DNA of 64,000 nucleotides from Microbacterium timonense (GTDB lineage Bacteria > Actinomycetota > Actinomycetes > Actinomycetales > Microbacteriaceae), in contig NZ_OLMV01000001.1 of NCBI RefSeq assembly GCF_900292075.1, positions 310,001 through 374,000 of the forward strand. The letters are read 5' to 3'. Below are positions 1 through 7,584 of this stretch, piece by piece. How positions within the stretch are numbered: position 1 is the first letter of the stretch; every line of letters begins with the position of its first letter. The position numbers and the translations under genes were made by a program. The notes below the pieces were generated by a model. That model saw only the letters and a list, made by a program, of their open reading frames with translations. It did no database searches and was not told the origin of the DNA.

Positions 1-1
1 G

Positions 2-613
2 TTCCGTGCGCTGTTCGGCCGTATCCCGCGCAACGACCCGGACGCGCGGCTCGGGTGGCTCATCATCGTGGGCAGCATCCCGATCGTCGTGCTGGGGCTG
101 CTGTTCCAGGACCAGATCGAGACGGTGCTGCGGTCGCTGTGGATGACCGCGGGCATGCTGATCTTCTTCGGCGTGCTGCTGGGCATCGCCGATCACGTCG
201 GCGCGAAGAAGCGCAAGCTGAAAGACATGACGATCGGTGACGGCGTCGTCTACGGCCTCGCGCAGTCGCTCGCCCTCATCCCGGGTGTCTCGCGGTCGGG
301 GGGCACGATCACCGCCGGTCTGTTCCTGGGATACGAGCGTGCCGCGGCCGCCCGCTACGCCTTCCTGCTGGCGATCCCGGCGGTGTTCGGGAGCGGGTTC
401 TTCCAGCTGTTCAAGAGCCTCGACGAGCCGGGGGTGTTCACCCTCGGCGAGACCGCGGTCGCCACGGTGGTGGCGTTCGTGGTGGCGCTCGGGGTGATCG
501 CGTTCTTCATGAACTGGATCTCCAAGCACAGCTTCCTGCCGTTCGTGGTTTATCGCGTCGCGGTGGGTTCCCTGCTGCTCGTGCTCCTGAGCATGGGCGT
601 CATCCACGCCTGA
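2..613 (+). CDS. uppP: Undecaprenyl-diphosphatase UppP (BacA), 5' part outside window
   Basis: Membrane phosphatase that converts undecaprenyl diphosphate to the monophosphate, recycling the lipid carrier of cell-wall synthesis. Only the last 203 codons are inside the window, open from base 2. The family motif PGVSRSG lies at about bases 281-301, followed by hydrophobic stretches matching the C-terminal membrane helices of BacA-type enzymes. The N-terminal glutamate-rich motif is off the left edge. The gene ends at a perfect palindrome shared with the convergent PAC2 gene. Family assignment is secure; the start is not visible. Confidence 0.95.
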   Translation, partial: FRALFGRIPRNDPDARLGWLIIVGSIPIVVLGLLFQDQIETVLRSLWMTAGMLIFFGVLLGIADHVGAKKRKLKDMTIGDGVVYGLAQSLALIPGVSRSGGTITAGLFLGYERAAAARYAFLLAIPAVFGSGFFQLFKSLDEPGVFTLGETAVATVVAFVVALGVIAFFMNWISKHSFLPFVVYRVAVGSLLLVLLSMGVIHA

Positions 614-641
614 GCGGAGGGCACGCGGGGCGTCATCCCGA

Positions 642-667
642 GGTCGTCGAAGCGCGCTTCGACGACC
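642..667. terminator. Bidirectional terminator between uppP and the PAC2 gene
   Basis: A perfect 26-base palindrome (13-base arms, starting GGTCGTCGAAGCG) fills the short gap between two convergent stop codons. There is no clear T-run, as is common in high-GC actinobacteria. It probably serves both genes. Confidence 0.7.
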
Positions 668-675
668 GGGAACGG

Positions 676-1551
676 TCAGCGGCGCGGGTCGTCGCGCCCG
701 GGCTTGGTCGGCCCGTCGCCCGGCCGGCCGTCGGTGCGGCGCAGGTACCGCTCGAACTCCTGCGCGATGGCATCGCCGGACGCCTCAGGCGAGTCCCAGG
801 TGTCGCGCGTGCGCTCGAGTTGGCGGATGTACTCGGTCATCTCCTCGTCGTCGGCCGCGGCGGCGTCGATCGACGCCTCCCACGCGGCCGCCTCGGTCGC
901 CAGGTCGCCGCGGGGCACCGGCGCACCGGTGATGTCCTCGAGCTTGTCCAGCAGCGCCAGCGTCGCCTTCGGCGACGGGGTGTGCCCTGCGACGTAGTGC
1001 GGCACGCTCGCCCACAGGCTGGCGGTGGGGATGCCGGCGCGCTCTGCCGCGTCGCCCAGCACGCTGAGGATGCCGACGGGGCCCTCATACGTGCTGCGCT
1101 CGAGGTCGAGTGCAGTACGCAGCGCCTCGTTGTCGCTGCCGCCGAACACCGAGATGGGCCGGGTGTGCGGAACGTCGGACATCATGGAGCCGATCGCGAC
1201 GAAGCCGGTGATGTCCTCCCGGAGGGCGACATCGATGAACTCCGATGAGAACGCCTGCCAGGCCCTGGCGGGCTCCACGCCGGTGAGCAGCCAGAGCTGG
1301 GTGCCCCGGGTCGCATGCGCGGGGCGCAGCAGCGTCGCCTCCGGCCACCGCAGCGACCGGCGGCCCTCGCCGTCCAGCGCGACATGAGGCCGGGTGTACT
1401 GGTAGTCGAAGTACAGCTCGGGATCGACGGAGAACACGCTCTCGTACTGACCGCCTTCGCGCAGATGCGTGAGGGCGGACGAAGCGGCCTCACCGGCGTC
1501 GTTCCATCCGTCGAACGCGGCGACGAGTACCCGGCGACCCAGTCCGTCCAC
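676..1551 (-). CDS. PAC2 family protein (proteasome assembly chaperone-like)
   Basis: 291-residue soluble protein of the PAC2 fold, common in actinobacteria and of unproven cellular role. The N-terminus VDGLGRRVLVAAFDGWNDAG and the following WPEATLLRPAH region are typical of the bacterial family. I chose the GTG at 1551 because GGAGGAGGT lies just upstream and because the family starts here; the reading frame stays open further upstream but that part is not protein-like. It is divergent from the HAD gene. No proteasome subunit genes are in the window, so a proteasome link is only a family name, not shown here. Confidence 0.85.
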   Translation of the reverse strand: MDGLGRRVLVAAFDGWNDAGEAASSALTHLREGGQYESVFSVDPELYFDYQYTRPHVALDGEGRRSLRWPEATLLRPAHATRGTQLWLLTGVEPARAWQAFSSEFIDVALREDITGFVAIGSMMSDVPHTRPISVFGGSDNEALRTALDLERSTYEGPVGILSVLGDAAERAGIPTASLWASVPHYVAGHTPSPKATLALLDKLEDITGAPVPRGDLATEAAAWEASIDAAAADDEEMTEYIRQLERTRDTWDSPEASGDAIAQEFERYLRRTDGRPGDGPTKPGRDDPRR

Positions 1552-1630
1552 GAGACCTCCTCCACCCGCGTGCACTGCGGGTCTCTCCAGGATAGGCCCC
1601 CCTCTCCGTCGGGGGCCGGAGTCGCGTCGG

Positions 1631-1636
1631 TAGGAT
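1631..1636 (+). promoter_or_regulatory. -10 element TAGGAT of a predicted leaderless promoter
   Basis: TAGGAT ends 6 bases before the GTG start at 1643, so transcription should begin at or next to the start codon. No Shine-Dalgarno sequence is present. Confidence 0.6.
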
Positions 1637-1642
1637 TGCACG

Positions 1643-2350
1643 GTGAACGCGCCCCGACTCGCCGCCGTCCTCTGGGACATGGACGGCACTCTCGTCGACA
1701 CCGAGCCGTATTGGATGGCGGCGGAGACACCGCTCATCGAGAGCTTCGGGGGCACCTGGTCGCACGAGCAGGCGCTGAGCCTGGTCGGCCTGGGCCTGGA
1801 GGACTCCGCCCGGATCCTGCAGGAGACCGGCGTGCGCATGAGCACGGACGCGATCGTCGACCACCTCACCGACGAGGTGATGCGTCAGCTCGCCGTGACC
1901 GGCGTGCCGTTCCGCCCGGGGGCGCGGGAGCTGCTGGCCGACCTGCGCGCGGCGGGGGTCAAGACGGCTCTGGTCACCATGTCGATGCGGCGCATGGCCC
2001 GGACGGTGGTCGACCTCATCGACTTCGAGGCGTTCGATGTCGTCATCGCGGGTGATGATGCGACCCGCCCGAAGCCCTTCCCCGATCCGTACCTGCAGGC
2101 CTGCGACGCGCTCGGAGTCGAGCCGGCGTCGACGGTGGCCATCGAGGACTCGCCCAACGGGCTGCGCTCCGCGCTGGCGTCCGGGGCGTCGGTCATCGGC
2201 GTGCCGCTCATGGTGTCGCTGACGGGCGTCGGCGCCCATGCGGTGTGGGAGACGCTGGAAGGGCGCACGGCAGCCGATGTCTCGGCCTTCCACGCGGCTC
2301 ACCGTTCGACCCTGCACGGCACGCGCGCTGTCGAGGAGGCCACGCGATGA
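1643..2350 (+). CDS. HAD-superfamily phosphatase (phosphoglucomutase/CbbY-like)
   Basis: 235-residue cytosolic hydrolase. Motif I is DMDGTLVDTE (nucleophile Asp12 and acid/base Asp14), motif II is the Thr/Ser of LVTMSMR, motif III is the Lys of RPKPFPDPY, and motif IV is AIEDSPNG. The helical cap between motifs I and II places it with the beta-phosphoglucomutase/CbbY type I group; the substrate cannot be told. The GTG start is set by the -10 element 6 bases upstream. Its stop overlaps the trmI start (ATGA), so the two are cotranscribed. Confidence 0.9.
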   Translation: MNAPRLAAVLWDMDGTLVDTEPYWMAAETPLIESFGGTWSHEQALSLVGLGLEDSARILQETGVRMSTDAIVDHLTDEVMRQLAVTGVPFRPGARELLADLRAAGVKTALVTMSMRRMARTVVDLIDFEAFDVVIAGDDATRPKPFPDPYLQACDALGVEPASTVAIEDSPNGLRSALASGASVIGVPLMVSLTGVGAHAVWETLEGRTAADVSAFHAAHRSTLHGTRAVEEATR

Positions 2351-3369
2351 CGACCGAACGCGATGCACCGGAACGCCCTCGCGGTCCGTTCCGCCTCGGG
2401 GACCGCGTGCAGCTCACGGGTCCGAAGGGGCGCCTGCACACCATCACGCTGCGCGAGGACGGTGAGCTCCACACCCACCACGGCGTGCTGAGGCACGCGC
2501 AGCTGGTCGGACAGCCCGACGGCTCGGTGGTGGCCAACAGCGGCGGCCACGAATACCTCGCGCTGCGCCCGCTGCTGCGCGACTTCGTGATGTCGATGCC
2601 GCGCGGGGCCGCGATCGTGTACCCGAAGGATGCCGCGCAGATCCTCGCCGAAGCCGACATCTTCCCGGGCGCCACGGTGGTGGAGGCCGGGGTTGGATCC
2701 GGCGCGCTGTCACTGTGGCTGCTCCGTGCGATCGGCGCGGAGGGCCGGCTGGTGTCGTTCGAGCGTCGAGAGGACTTCGCCGCGGTCGCGCGCGCCAACG
2801 TGGAGACCTTCACGGGGGAGGTGCCGGCGAACTGGGACGTCGTCGTCGGCGATCTCACCGAGCAGCTCGGCGAGACCGTGGCTGCGGCATCCGTCGATCG
2901 CGTCGTGCTCGACATGCTGGCACCGTGGGAGTGCATCGATGCGGTCGCCGACGCGCTCACGCCCGGCGGGGTCGTGGTCTGCTACGTGGCCACCGCGACC
3001 CAGCTGAGCCGGGTCGCGGAGTACATCCGCGGCACCGGCCTGTTCACCGAGCCCGATGCCAACGAGACGATGGTCCGCGGCTGGCACGTCGAGGGACTCG
3101 CCGTGCGGCCCGACCACCGCATGGTCGCGCACACCGGCTTCCTGGTGTGGGCACGTCGGCTGGCGCCCGGTGCGATCGCGCCCGAGGTCAAGCGCCGCGC
3201 CTCTAAGTCCAGCTACGGCGACGAGGACGTCGAGCTGTGGACTCCGGGCGCCGTCGGCGACCGGGAGATCACCGACAAGAACCTCCGCAAGCGCGTGCGT
3301 GAGGCCGAGCGGGCCGCCGAAGGAGCCCGCCGGGCCGCGGGGCGCACAGAGGCGCCGGACGCCCCGTGA
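2347..3369 (+). CDS. trmI: tRNA (adenine-58-N1)-methyltransferase TrmI
   Basis: 340-residue SAM-dependent enzyme that makes m1A58 in the T-loop of tRNA; the bacterial form works as a homotetramer. An N-terminal beta domain (residues about 15-75, with LTGPKGRLHTITL) precedes the Rossmann methyltransferase domain, with the SAM loop EAGVGSG at 113-119 and ISDP-type region VVVGDLTEQ, then DMLAPWE. It has the expected family length. The ATG overlaps the HAD stop codon. In this lineage the HAD-TrmI pair is a common arrangement; in other actinobacteria trmI sits near the proteasome ATPase. Confidence 0.93.
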   Translation: MTTERDAPERPRGPFRLGDRVQLTGPKGRLHTITLREDGELHTHHGVLRHAQLVGQPDGSVVANSGGHEYLALRPLLRDFVMSMPRGAAIVYPKDAAQILAEADIFPGATVVEAGVGSGALSLWLLRAIGAEGRLVSFERREDFAAVARANVETFTGEVPANWDVVVGDLTEQLGETVAAASVDRVVLDMLAPWECIDAVADALTPGGVVVCYVATATQLSRVAEYIRGTGLFTEPDANETMVRGWHVEGLAVRPDHRMVAHTGFLVWARRLAPGAIAPEVKRRASKSSYGDEDVELWTPGAVGDREITDKNLRKRVREAERAAEGARRAAGRTEAPDAP

Positions 3370-3426
3370 GGCTGCGCGGCGACGCGTGAGCCGCCTCGAG
3401 CGCACGGCATCGCGTCGACGCGCATC

Positions 3427-3432
3427 TAGACT
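3427..3432 (+). promoter_or_regulatory. -10 element TAGACT of a predicted leaderless promoter
   Basis: TAGACT is followed by exactly 6 bases and then the GTG start at 3439. There is no ribosome binding site in the gap. Confidence 0.6.
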
Positions 3433-3438
3433 GTTCCG

Positions 3439-4407
3439 GTGCGCAAGTTCCCCGCTGCCCTCCTCGTCCTGGGACTGGTGACCGTCGGTCTCACCGGATG
3501 CTCGCTGTCCGGGTCGGCCGCCGCGGACTGCTCCCGCCCGGAGGTGACCGACACGGAGGTGATGAACCTCATCGACGTCACCGGCGACACCGACGAGCAG
3601 CCCGAGGTCGACATCTACACGCCGCTGCACGCGCCGCACCTCGCCTTCGAGGACGTCGTCACCGGCGACGGCACCGCGATCACGTCGCCGGACCAGCTGA
3701 TGGTGGTCGACGTGGCGCTCTTCAACGGCACGACGGGGGAGCCGATCGTCGCCACCGCCTACGACGGCGACCTGACCCGCGTCTCGTCGCCGTCCCAGTG
3801 GGCCACGAACTTCCTGGGCTTCGAGGATGCGCTGCACTGTGCGACGGAGGGCTCCCGTGTGGCCGTCGCCCTCTCGCCCGACGACCTGGCGCCCGATGTC
3901 GCCTCGGGCTTTGGGCTCGAGGACGACGACACGGTCGTCGCCGTGGTGGACCTGCGAAAGGTGTACCTCGCCGCTGCCGACGGGCAGAACCAGTTCAACA
4001 GCGGCTTCGGGCTGCCCAGCGTCGTCCGCGCCCCCGACGGGCGCCCGGGTCTGATCATCCCCGACAGCGCGCCTCCCACGGACGTCGTGGTGCAGACGCT
4101 CAAGAAGGGCTCCGGCCCCGAGGTCACCGGCGACCAGCCGGTGCGCGTCCACTACACCGGCGTCGTCTGGGGTGAGGACGAAGCGTTCGACACGACGTGG
4201 GACGCGCAGCCGGCATCCGTCACCCTCGACGGGGTGGTGCCCGGGTTCGCGGAAGCACTGAAGGGGCAGACGGTCGGTTCGCAGGTGCTCGTGGTGGTGC
4301 CGCCGGACCAGGGCTACGGCGACCAGTCGCATGCCGGCGTGCCCGCGGGTTCGACGCTCGTGTTCGTCATCGACATCCTGGGTCTCGACGCGGTCCCGCA
4401 GGAGTGA
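3439..4407 (+). CDS. FKBP-type peptidyl-prolyl cis-trans isomerase, lipoprotein
   Basis: 322-residue extracytoplasmic folding factor. The N-terminus is a lipoprotein signal: positive MRK, a hydrophobic core and the lipobox LTGC with Cys21 as the lipidated residue, so it depends on Lgt and Lnt, both encoded in this window. The C-terminal domain (residues about 215-320) is a full FKBP fold with VRVHYTGVVW, an SVTLDGVVPGF region and GYGDQ. Residues 30-210 look like a diverged second FKBP-like half. It is monocistronic, placed just before pafBC as in other Microbacteriaceae. Confidence 0.92.
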   Translation: MRKFPAALLVLGLVTVGLTGCSLSGSAAADCSRPEVTDTEVMNLIDVTGDTDEQPEVDIYTPLHAPHLAFEDVVTGDGTAITSPDQLMVVDVALFNGTTGEPIVATAYDGDLTRVSSPSQWATNFLGFEDALHCATEGSRVAVALSPDDLAPDVASGFGLEDDDTVVAVVDLRKVYLAAADGQNQFNSGFGLPSVVRAPDGRPGLIIPDSAPPTDVVVQTLKKGSGPEVTGDQPVRVHYTGVVWGEDEAFDTTWDAQPASVTLDGVVPGFAEALKGQTVGSQVLVVVPPDQGYGDQSHAGVPAGSTLVFVIDILGLDAVPQE

Positions 4408-4470
4408 GGCGGGGTCGCCGTCAGGATCGCTCGCGCGCGTGGGGCTCCGCCGCGCCCGCGGAGGCGGCCC

Positions 4471-4476
4471 TAAGAT
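4471..4476 (+). promoter_or_regulatory. -10 element TAAGAT of a predicted leaderless promoter for pafBC
   Basis: TAAGAT, 6-base spacer, then the GTG start of pafB at 4483. It probably drives the pafB-pafC pair and perhaps the genes beyond. Confidence 0.6.
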
Positions 4477-4482
4477 AGGCGG

Positions 4483-5478
4483 GTGCCTGCCACTGCTGCC
4501 GCGAAGATCCCGCCCGAGGAGCGCCTGGTCAACCTCGTGGTGGCGCTCATCGCGACCGATCAGGGGCTGACGAAGGACACCATCCTGACGTCGGTCGCGG
4601 GCTATCGCGAGCAGAGCGAGGCGGGTGCGTCCAAGGACGCCCTCGAGAAGATGTTCGAGCGCGACAAAGAGGCGCTGCGCGGCCTCGGGGTGCCCATCGA
4701 GACCATCGGCGACTGGGCCGACCCCGACGATCTGCGTGAAGCGCGGTATCGCGTGCCCACGGCGGAGTACGAACTGCCGGAGGACATCGTCTTCACGCCC
4801 GCCGAACTCGCACTCCTCACCTTGGCCGGGGGAGTGTGGAGCGAGAGCTCCATGTCGGACGACGCGCGCAGCGGGCTGCGGAAGATCCGCGCGCTCGGAG
4901 ACCTCGTCGACGAGCCGATCATCGGCTTCTCCCCGCGGCTGAGCCTGCGCGACCCGGCGTTCCCGGTGCTGCAGCAGGCCATCGAGCAGAGCCGGGTCGT
5001 CACCTTCCCGTATCTGAAGCCCGGCGAGGGTGCCCCGCGCACGCGCCGGGTGCAGCCGCTGGCGCTGGTCGAGTACGAGGCGCGCTGGCACGTCTTCGGC
5101 GTCGACCTCGACGTGCGCGCAGACCGCACCTTCCTCCTCTCACGCATCGTGGGCCCCGTGACCGTCACGCGCTCGTCCTTCGACCCGGCGCTGCGCGAGG
5201 GGGCCGGCGAACGTGCGCTGGCGGGGCTGGAGGACGTCGCCGCGCGGAACTCGGCGCTGCTGGAGGTCAACCCCGGGACCGAGGCGGCGCTGCGACTGGC
5301 CCGCCGCGCGCAGCCCGCGGAGCAGGGGATCCGTGTGCCGTACGTGGACGTGCACATCTTCGCCGATGAGCTCGCCTCGTACGGCCCGGAGGTGCGCGTG
5401 GTCGAGCCCGCCGAACTGCGGGATCGCGTGATCGACCGGCTCGCTGCCACACGTGATCTGCACGGAGGTGCGTCATGA
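4483..5478 (+). CDS. pafB: WYL-domain transcriptional activator PafB
   Basis: 331-residue regulator. In mycobacteria PafB and PafC form a heterodimer that activates the LexA-independent DNA-damage regulon. The N-terminal part (residues 1-80) is a helix-turn-helix region, residues about 150-240 hold the WYL domain (VVTFPYLKPGEGAPRTRRV, then VEYEARWHVFGVDLD), and the C-terminal WCX-like domain follows. It overlaps pafC by 4 bases (ATGA), so the two partners are made together. No pafA or other pupylation gene is nearby, so a proteasome role should not be assumed. Confidence 0.92.
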   Translation: MPATAAAKIPPEERLVNLVVALIATDQGLTKDTILTSVAGYREQSEAGASKDALEKMFERDKEALRGLGVPIETIGDWADPDDLREARYRVPTAEYELPEDIVFTPAELALLTLAGGVWSESSMSDDARSGLRKIRALGDLVDEPIIGFSPRLSLRDPAFPVLQQAIEQSRVVTFPYLKPGEGAPRTRRVQPLALVEYEARWHVFGVDLDVRADRTFLLSRIVGPVTVTRSSFDPALREGAGERALAGLEDVAARNSALLEVNPGTEAALRLARRAQPAEQGIRVPYVDVHIFADELASYGPEVRVVEPAELRDRVIDRLAATRDLHGGAS

Positions 5479-6437
5479 CCGCCCGCCGGCCTCTCGTCGC
5501 GACGGATCGTGCGGCCCTCATGCTGCAGCTGGTGCCGTACCTGGTGGGCAAGGGCGAAGTGTCGCTCGCCGAAGCGGCGGACGAGTTCGACGTGACGCCG
5601 GAGCAGATGCGGTCGATGGTCGAGAAGCTCACCGTGATCGGGCTGCCCGGCGACCGCGGCTACTGGCAGATGGCCAACGACCTGTTCGACATCGACTGGG
5701 ATCTCCTGGACGAGCGCGACCTCATCGTCATCACGAACTCGGTCGGGCTCGAGCGGTCGCCGAAGCTCACCGCCCGGGAGGCCGCGGCCCTGCTCGCCGG
5801 CCTGCAGATGGCCCGGTCGATCCCGGGCGTGGGCGACACCGAGCTCTACGCGGGCCTCCTCGCCAAGCTCGCACGCGGCGCTTCCGGGACCCCCGCCGAG
5901 GTGATCCTGGCCCCTGAGCCGGTCGACGCCGTCCGGGACCTCGTGGCCGACGCCCTGCGCCGCGGGGTGGCGGTCTCCTTCACCTACAAGGCGCCCGATG
6001 CCGCTCCCACCACACGGACTGTCGATCCCGTGAAGGTCCACATCGCGAGCGGGCAGTGGTATCTGCAGGGCTGGTGCCATCTCCGGGAGGCGATGCGCAC
6101 GTTCCACCTCGACCGGGTGAGCGACCTGGAGCTGACCGGCATCCCGAGCACGCACGCGGGGGAGCACGCGCCCGACTGGTTCGACTCCGACGCCGGCGAC
6201 ATCGTCGCGCGGATCCGGTTCGCCGAAGGCGTCGCACCGCTGCTGGGGGACTACCTGGACCGCGCGACCCTCGAGACGGTGCACGGTGTCACCACCGCGA
6301 CCATGCGCGTGGCGGACGAGTTGAGCCTGCGCCGGCTCGCCGCCCGCCGCGGCGGGGCGGTCGAGGTCCTCGAGCCCGCCGGCGCACGGCGTGCGGTGGC
6401 GGAATGGGCCGAGGCGGGTCTGGCCCAATACCGGTGA
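5475..6437 (+). CDS. pafC: WYL-domain transcriptional activator PafC
   Basis: 320-residue partner of PafB with the same order: N-terminal helix-turn-helix (residues about 10-65, KGEVSLAEAADEFDVTPEQM), WYL core (VSFTYKAPDAAPTTRTVDPV and WYLQGWCHLREAMRTFHLDR at about 170-220) and a C-terminal ligand-like domain. The Trp-Tyr-Leu that names the domain is present in WYLQGWC. Translationally coupled to pafB and directly upstream of tatA. Confidence 0.92.
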   Translation: MTARRPLVATDRAALMLQLVPYLVGKGEVSLAEAADEFDVTPEQMRSMVEKLTVIGLPGDRGYWQMANDLFDIDWDLLDERDLIVITNSVGLERSPKLTAREAAALLAGLQMARSIPGVGDTELYAGLLAKLARGASGTPAEVILAPEPVDAVRDLVADALRRGVAVSFTYKAPDAAPTTRTVDPVKVHIASGQWYLQGWCHLREAMRTFHLDRVSDLELTGIPSTHAGEHAPDWFDSDAGDIVARIRFAEGVAPLLGDYLDRATLETVHGVTTATMRVADELSLRRLAARRGGAVEVLEPAGARRAVAEWAEAGLAQYR

Positions 6438-6504
6438 CGTCGGCGGGCCGCGAGCCGCAGCGGGTTACACTGTAGGCACATCCGCACCGACAAGGAGATT
6501 CCGC

Positions 6505-6753
6505 ATGGGCGCATTCGGATGGCCGCATCTTCTGATCATCCTCGCGGTGATCCTGCTCCTCTTCGGGGCCGCGAAGCTCCCGGCTCTGGCCAAGAGCCTC
6601 GGCCAGTCCGCCCGGGTCTTCAAGGGCGAGATGAAGGCGATGAAGGAGGACGACAGCACGGCGAAGCCGAAGGCGGAGAACGTGTCGTCGGAGTCTCCGA
6701 AGGCCGACACCCCCGCGAGCTCGAGCAGCAGCACCGCAGACCCTTCGTCCTGA
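6505..6753 (+). CDS. tatA: Twin-arginine translocase subunit TatA
   Basis: 82-residue pore-forming subunit of the Tat system, which exports folded proteins. One N-terminal transmembrane helix (PHLLIILAVILLLFG) leads through the hinge FGAAKLPALAKSLGQ into an amphipathic helix and a charged Ser/Thr-rich tail. The ATG at 6505 has AAGGAG 7 bases upstream; the frame is open further left but there the sequence is unlike TatA. A TACACT -10-like element at 6466-6471 suggests its own promoter with a short leader. tatB is not in the window. Confidence 0.95.
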   Translation: MGAFGWPHLLIILAVILLLFGAAKLPALAKSLGQSARVFKGEMKAMKEDDSTAKPKAENVSSESPKADTPASSSSSTADPSS

Positions 6754-6759
6754 CCCGCC

Positions 6760-7584
6760 GTGGTCACCACGGAACCACCGCGCATCGAGGAGCCTGAGCA
6801 GCCTCGGCGCGACAAGCGCATGTCCCTCGGGGGGCATCTGCGCGAACTCCGCAAGCGGTTCTTCATCGCCGCGATCGGCCTGATCGTCGGCATGGTCGTC
6901 GCCTTCGTCATCAGCGGCTGGGTGATCGACCTCCTCTCGCAGCCGATCGTGCAGATCGCAGAAGAGCGCGGGGACCAGTACATCGCGCTCAACTTCACGA
7001 CCGTCTCCAGCGGCTTCGACCTGCACATGCGGATCGCGTTCGCGATCGGCCTGCTGATCTCGGCTCCCGTCTGGCTGTGGCAGATCTGGGCGTTCGTCAT
7101 GCCGGGGCTGACCCGCAAGGAGATCCGCTACACGGTGGGCTTCCTCGCCGCCGCCATCCCGCTGTTCGTGGCCGGACTGTACGTCGGCTGGCTCATCATG
7201 CCCCACATGGTGGTGCTGATGTCCAACTTCGTGCCCAACGATCAGGGCATCGCGCAGTTCTACGACTACGCCACGTACTACGACTTCGTCTTCAAGCTGC
7301 TTCTCGTGATCGGCGTATCGTTCGTCACCCCCGTGTTCCTGGTGGCGCTGAACCTCGCAGGCGTCGTGTCCGGACGCGGCATCCTCAAGGGCTGGCGCGT
7401 CGCGATCATCGTGATCACCGTCTTCGCAGCCGCCGCCACTCCCGCCGCCGATGTGACCTCGATGCTGCTGCTGGCGGGCATCCTCTGCGTCCTGTACTTC
7501 GCCGCCGTGGGACTGTCGATGCTGTTCGACCGCCGCAAGGCCCGGCGTGACGCCACGCTGCTGCCGCCCGAGGCGACCGCGTGA
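6760..7584 (+). CDS. tatC: Twin-arginine translocase subunit TatC
   Basis: 274-residue polytopic membrane protein that recognises the twin-arginine signal. The N-terminal segment MSLGGHLRELRKRFFIA is the family hallmark (cytoplasmic helix before TM1), and six hydrophobic segments follow, with the conserved FVMPGLTRKE region after TM2. The GTG at 6760 gives a 20-residue leader before MSLGGHL; the ATG at 6820 is a possible alternative start. It is 6 bases after tatA and overlaps helY by 4 bases. Confidence 0.94.
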   Translation: MVTTEPPRIEEPEQPRRDKRMSLGGHLRELRKRFFIAAIGLIVGMVVAFVISGWVIDLLSQPIVQIAEERGDQYIALNFTTVSSGFDLHMRIAFAIGLLISAPVWLWQIWAFVMPGLTRKEIRYTVGFLAAAIPLFVAGLYVGWLIMPHMVVLMSNFVPNDQGIAQFYDYATYYDFVFKLLLVIGVSFVTPVFLVALNLAGVVSGRGILKGWRVAIIVITVFAAAATPAADVTSMLLLAGILCVLYFAAVGLSMLFDRRKARRDATLLPPEATA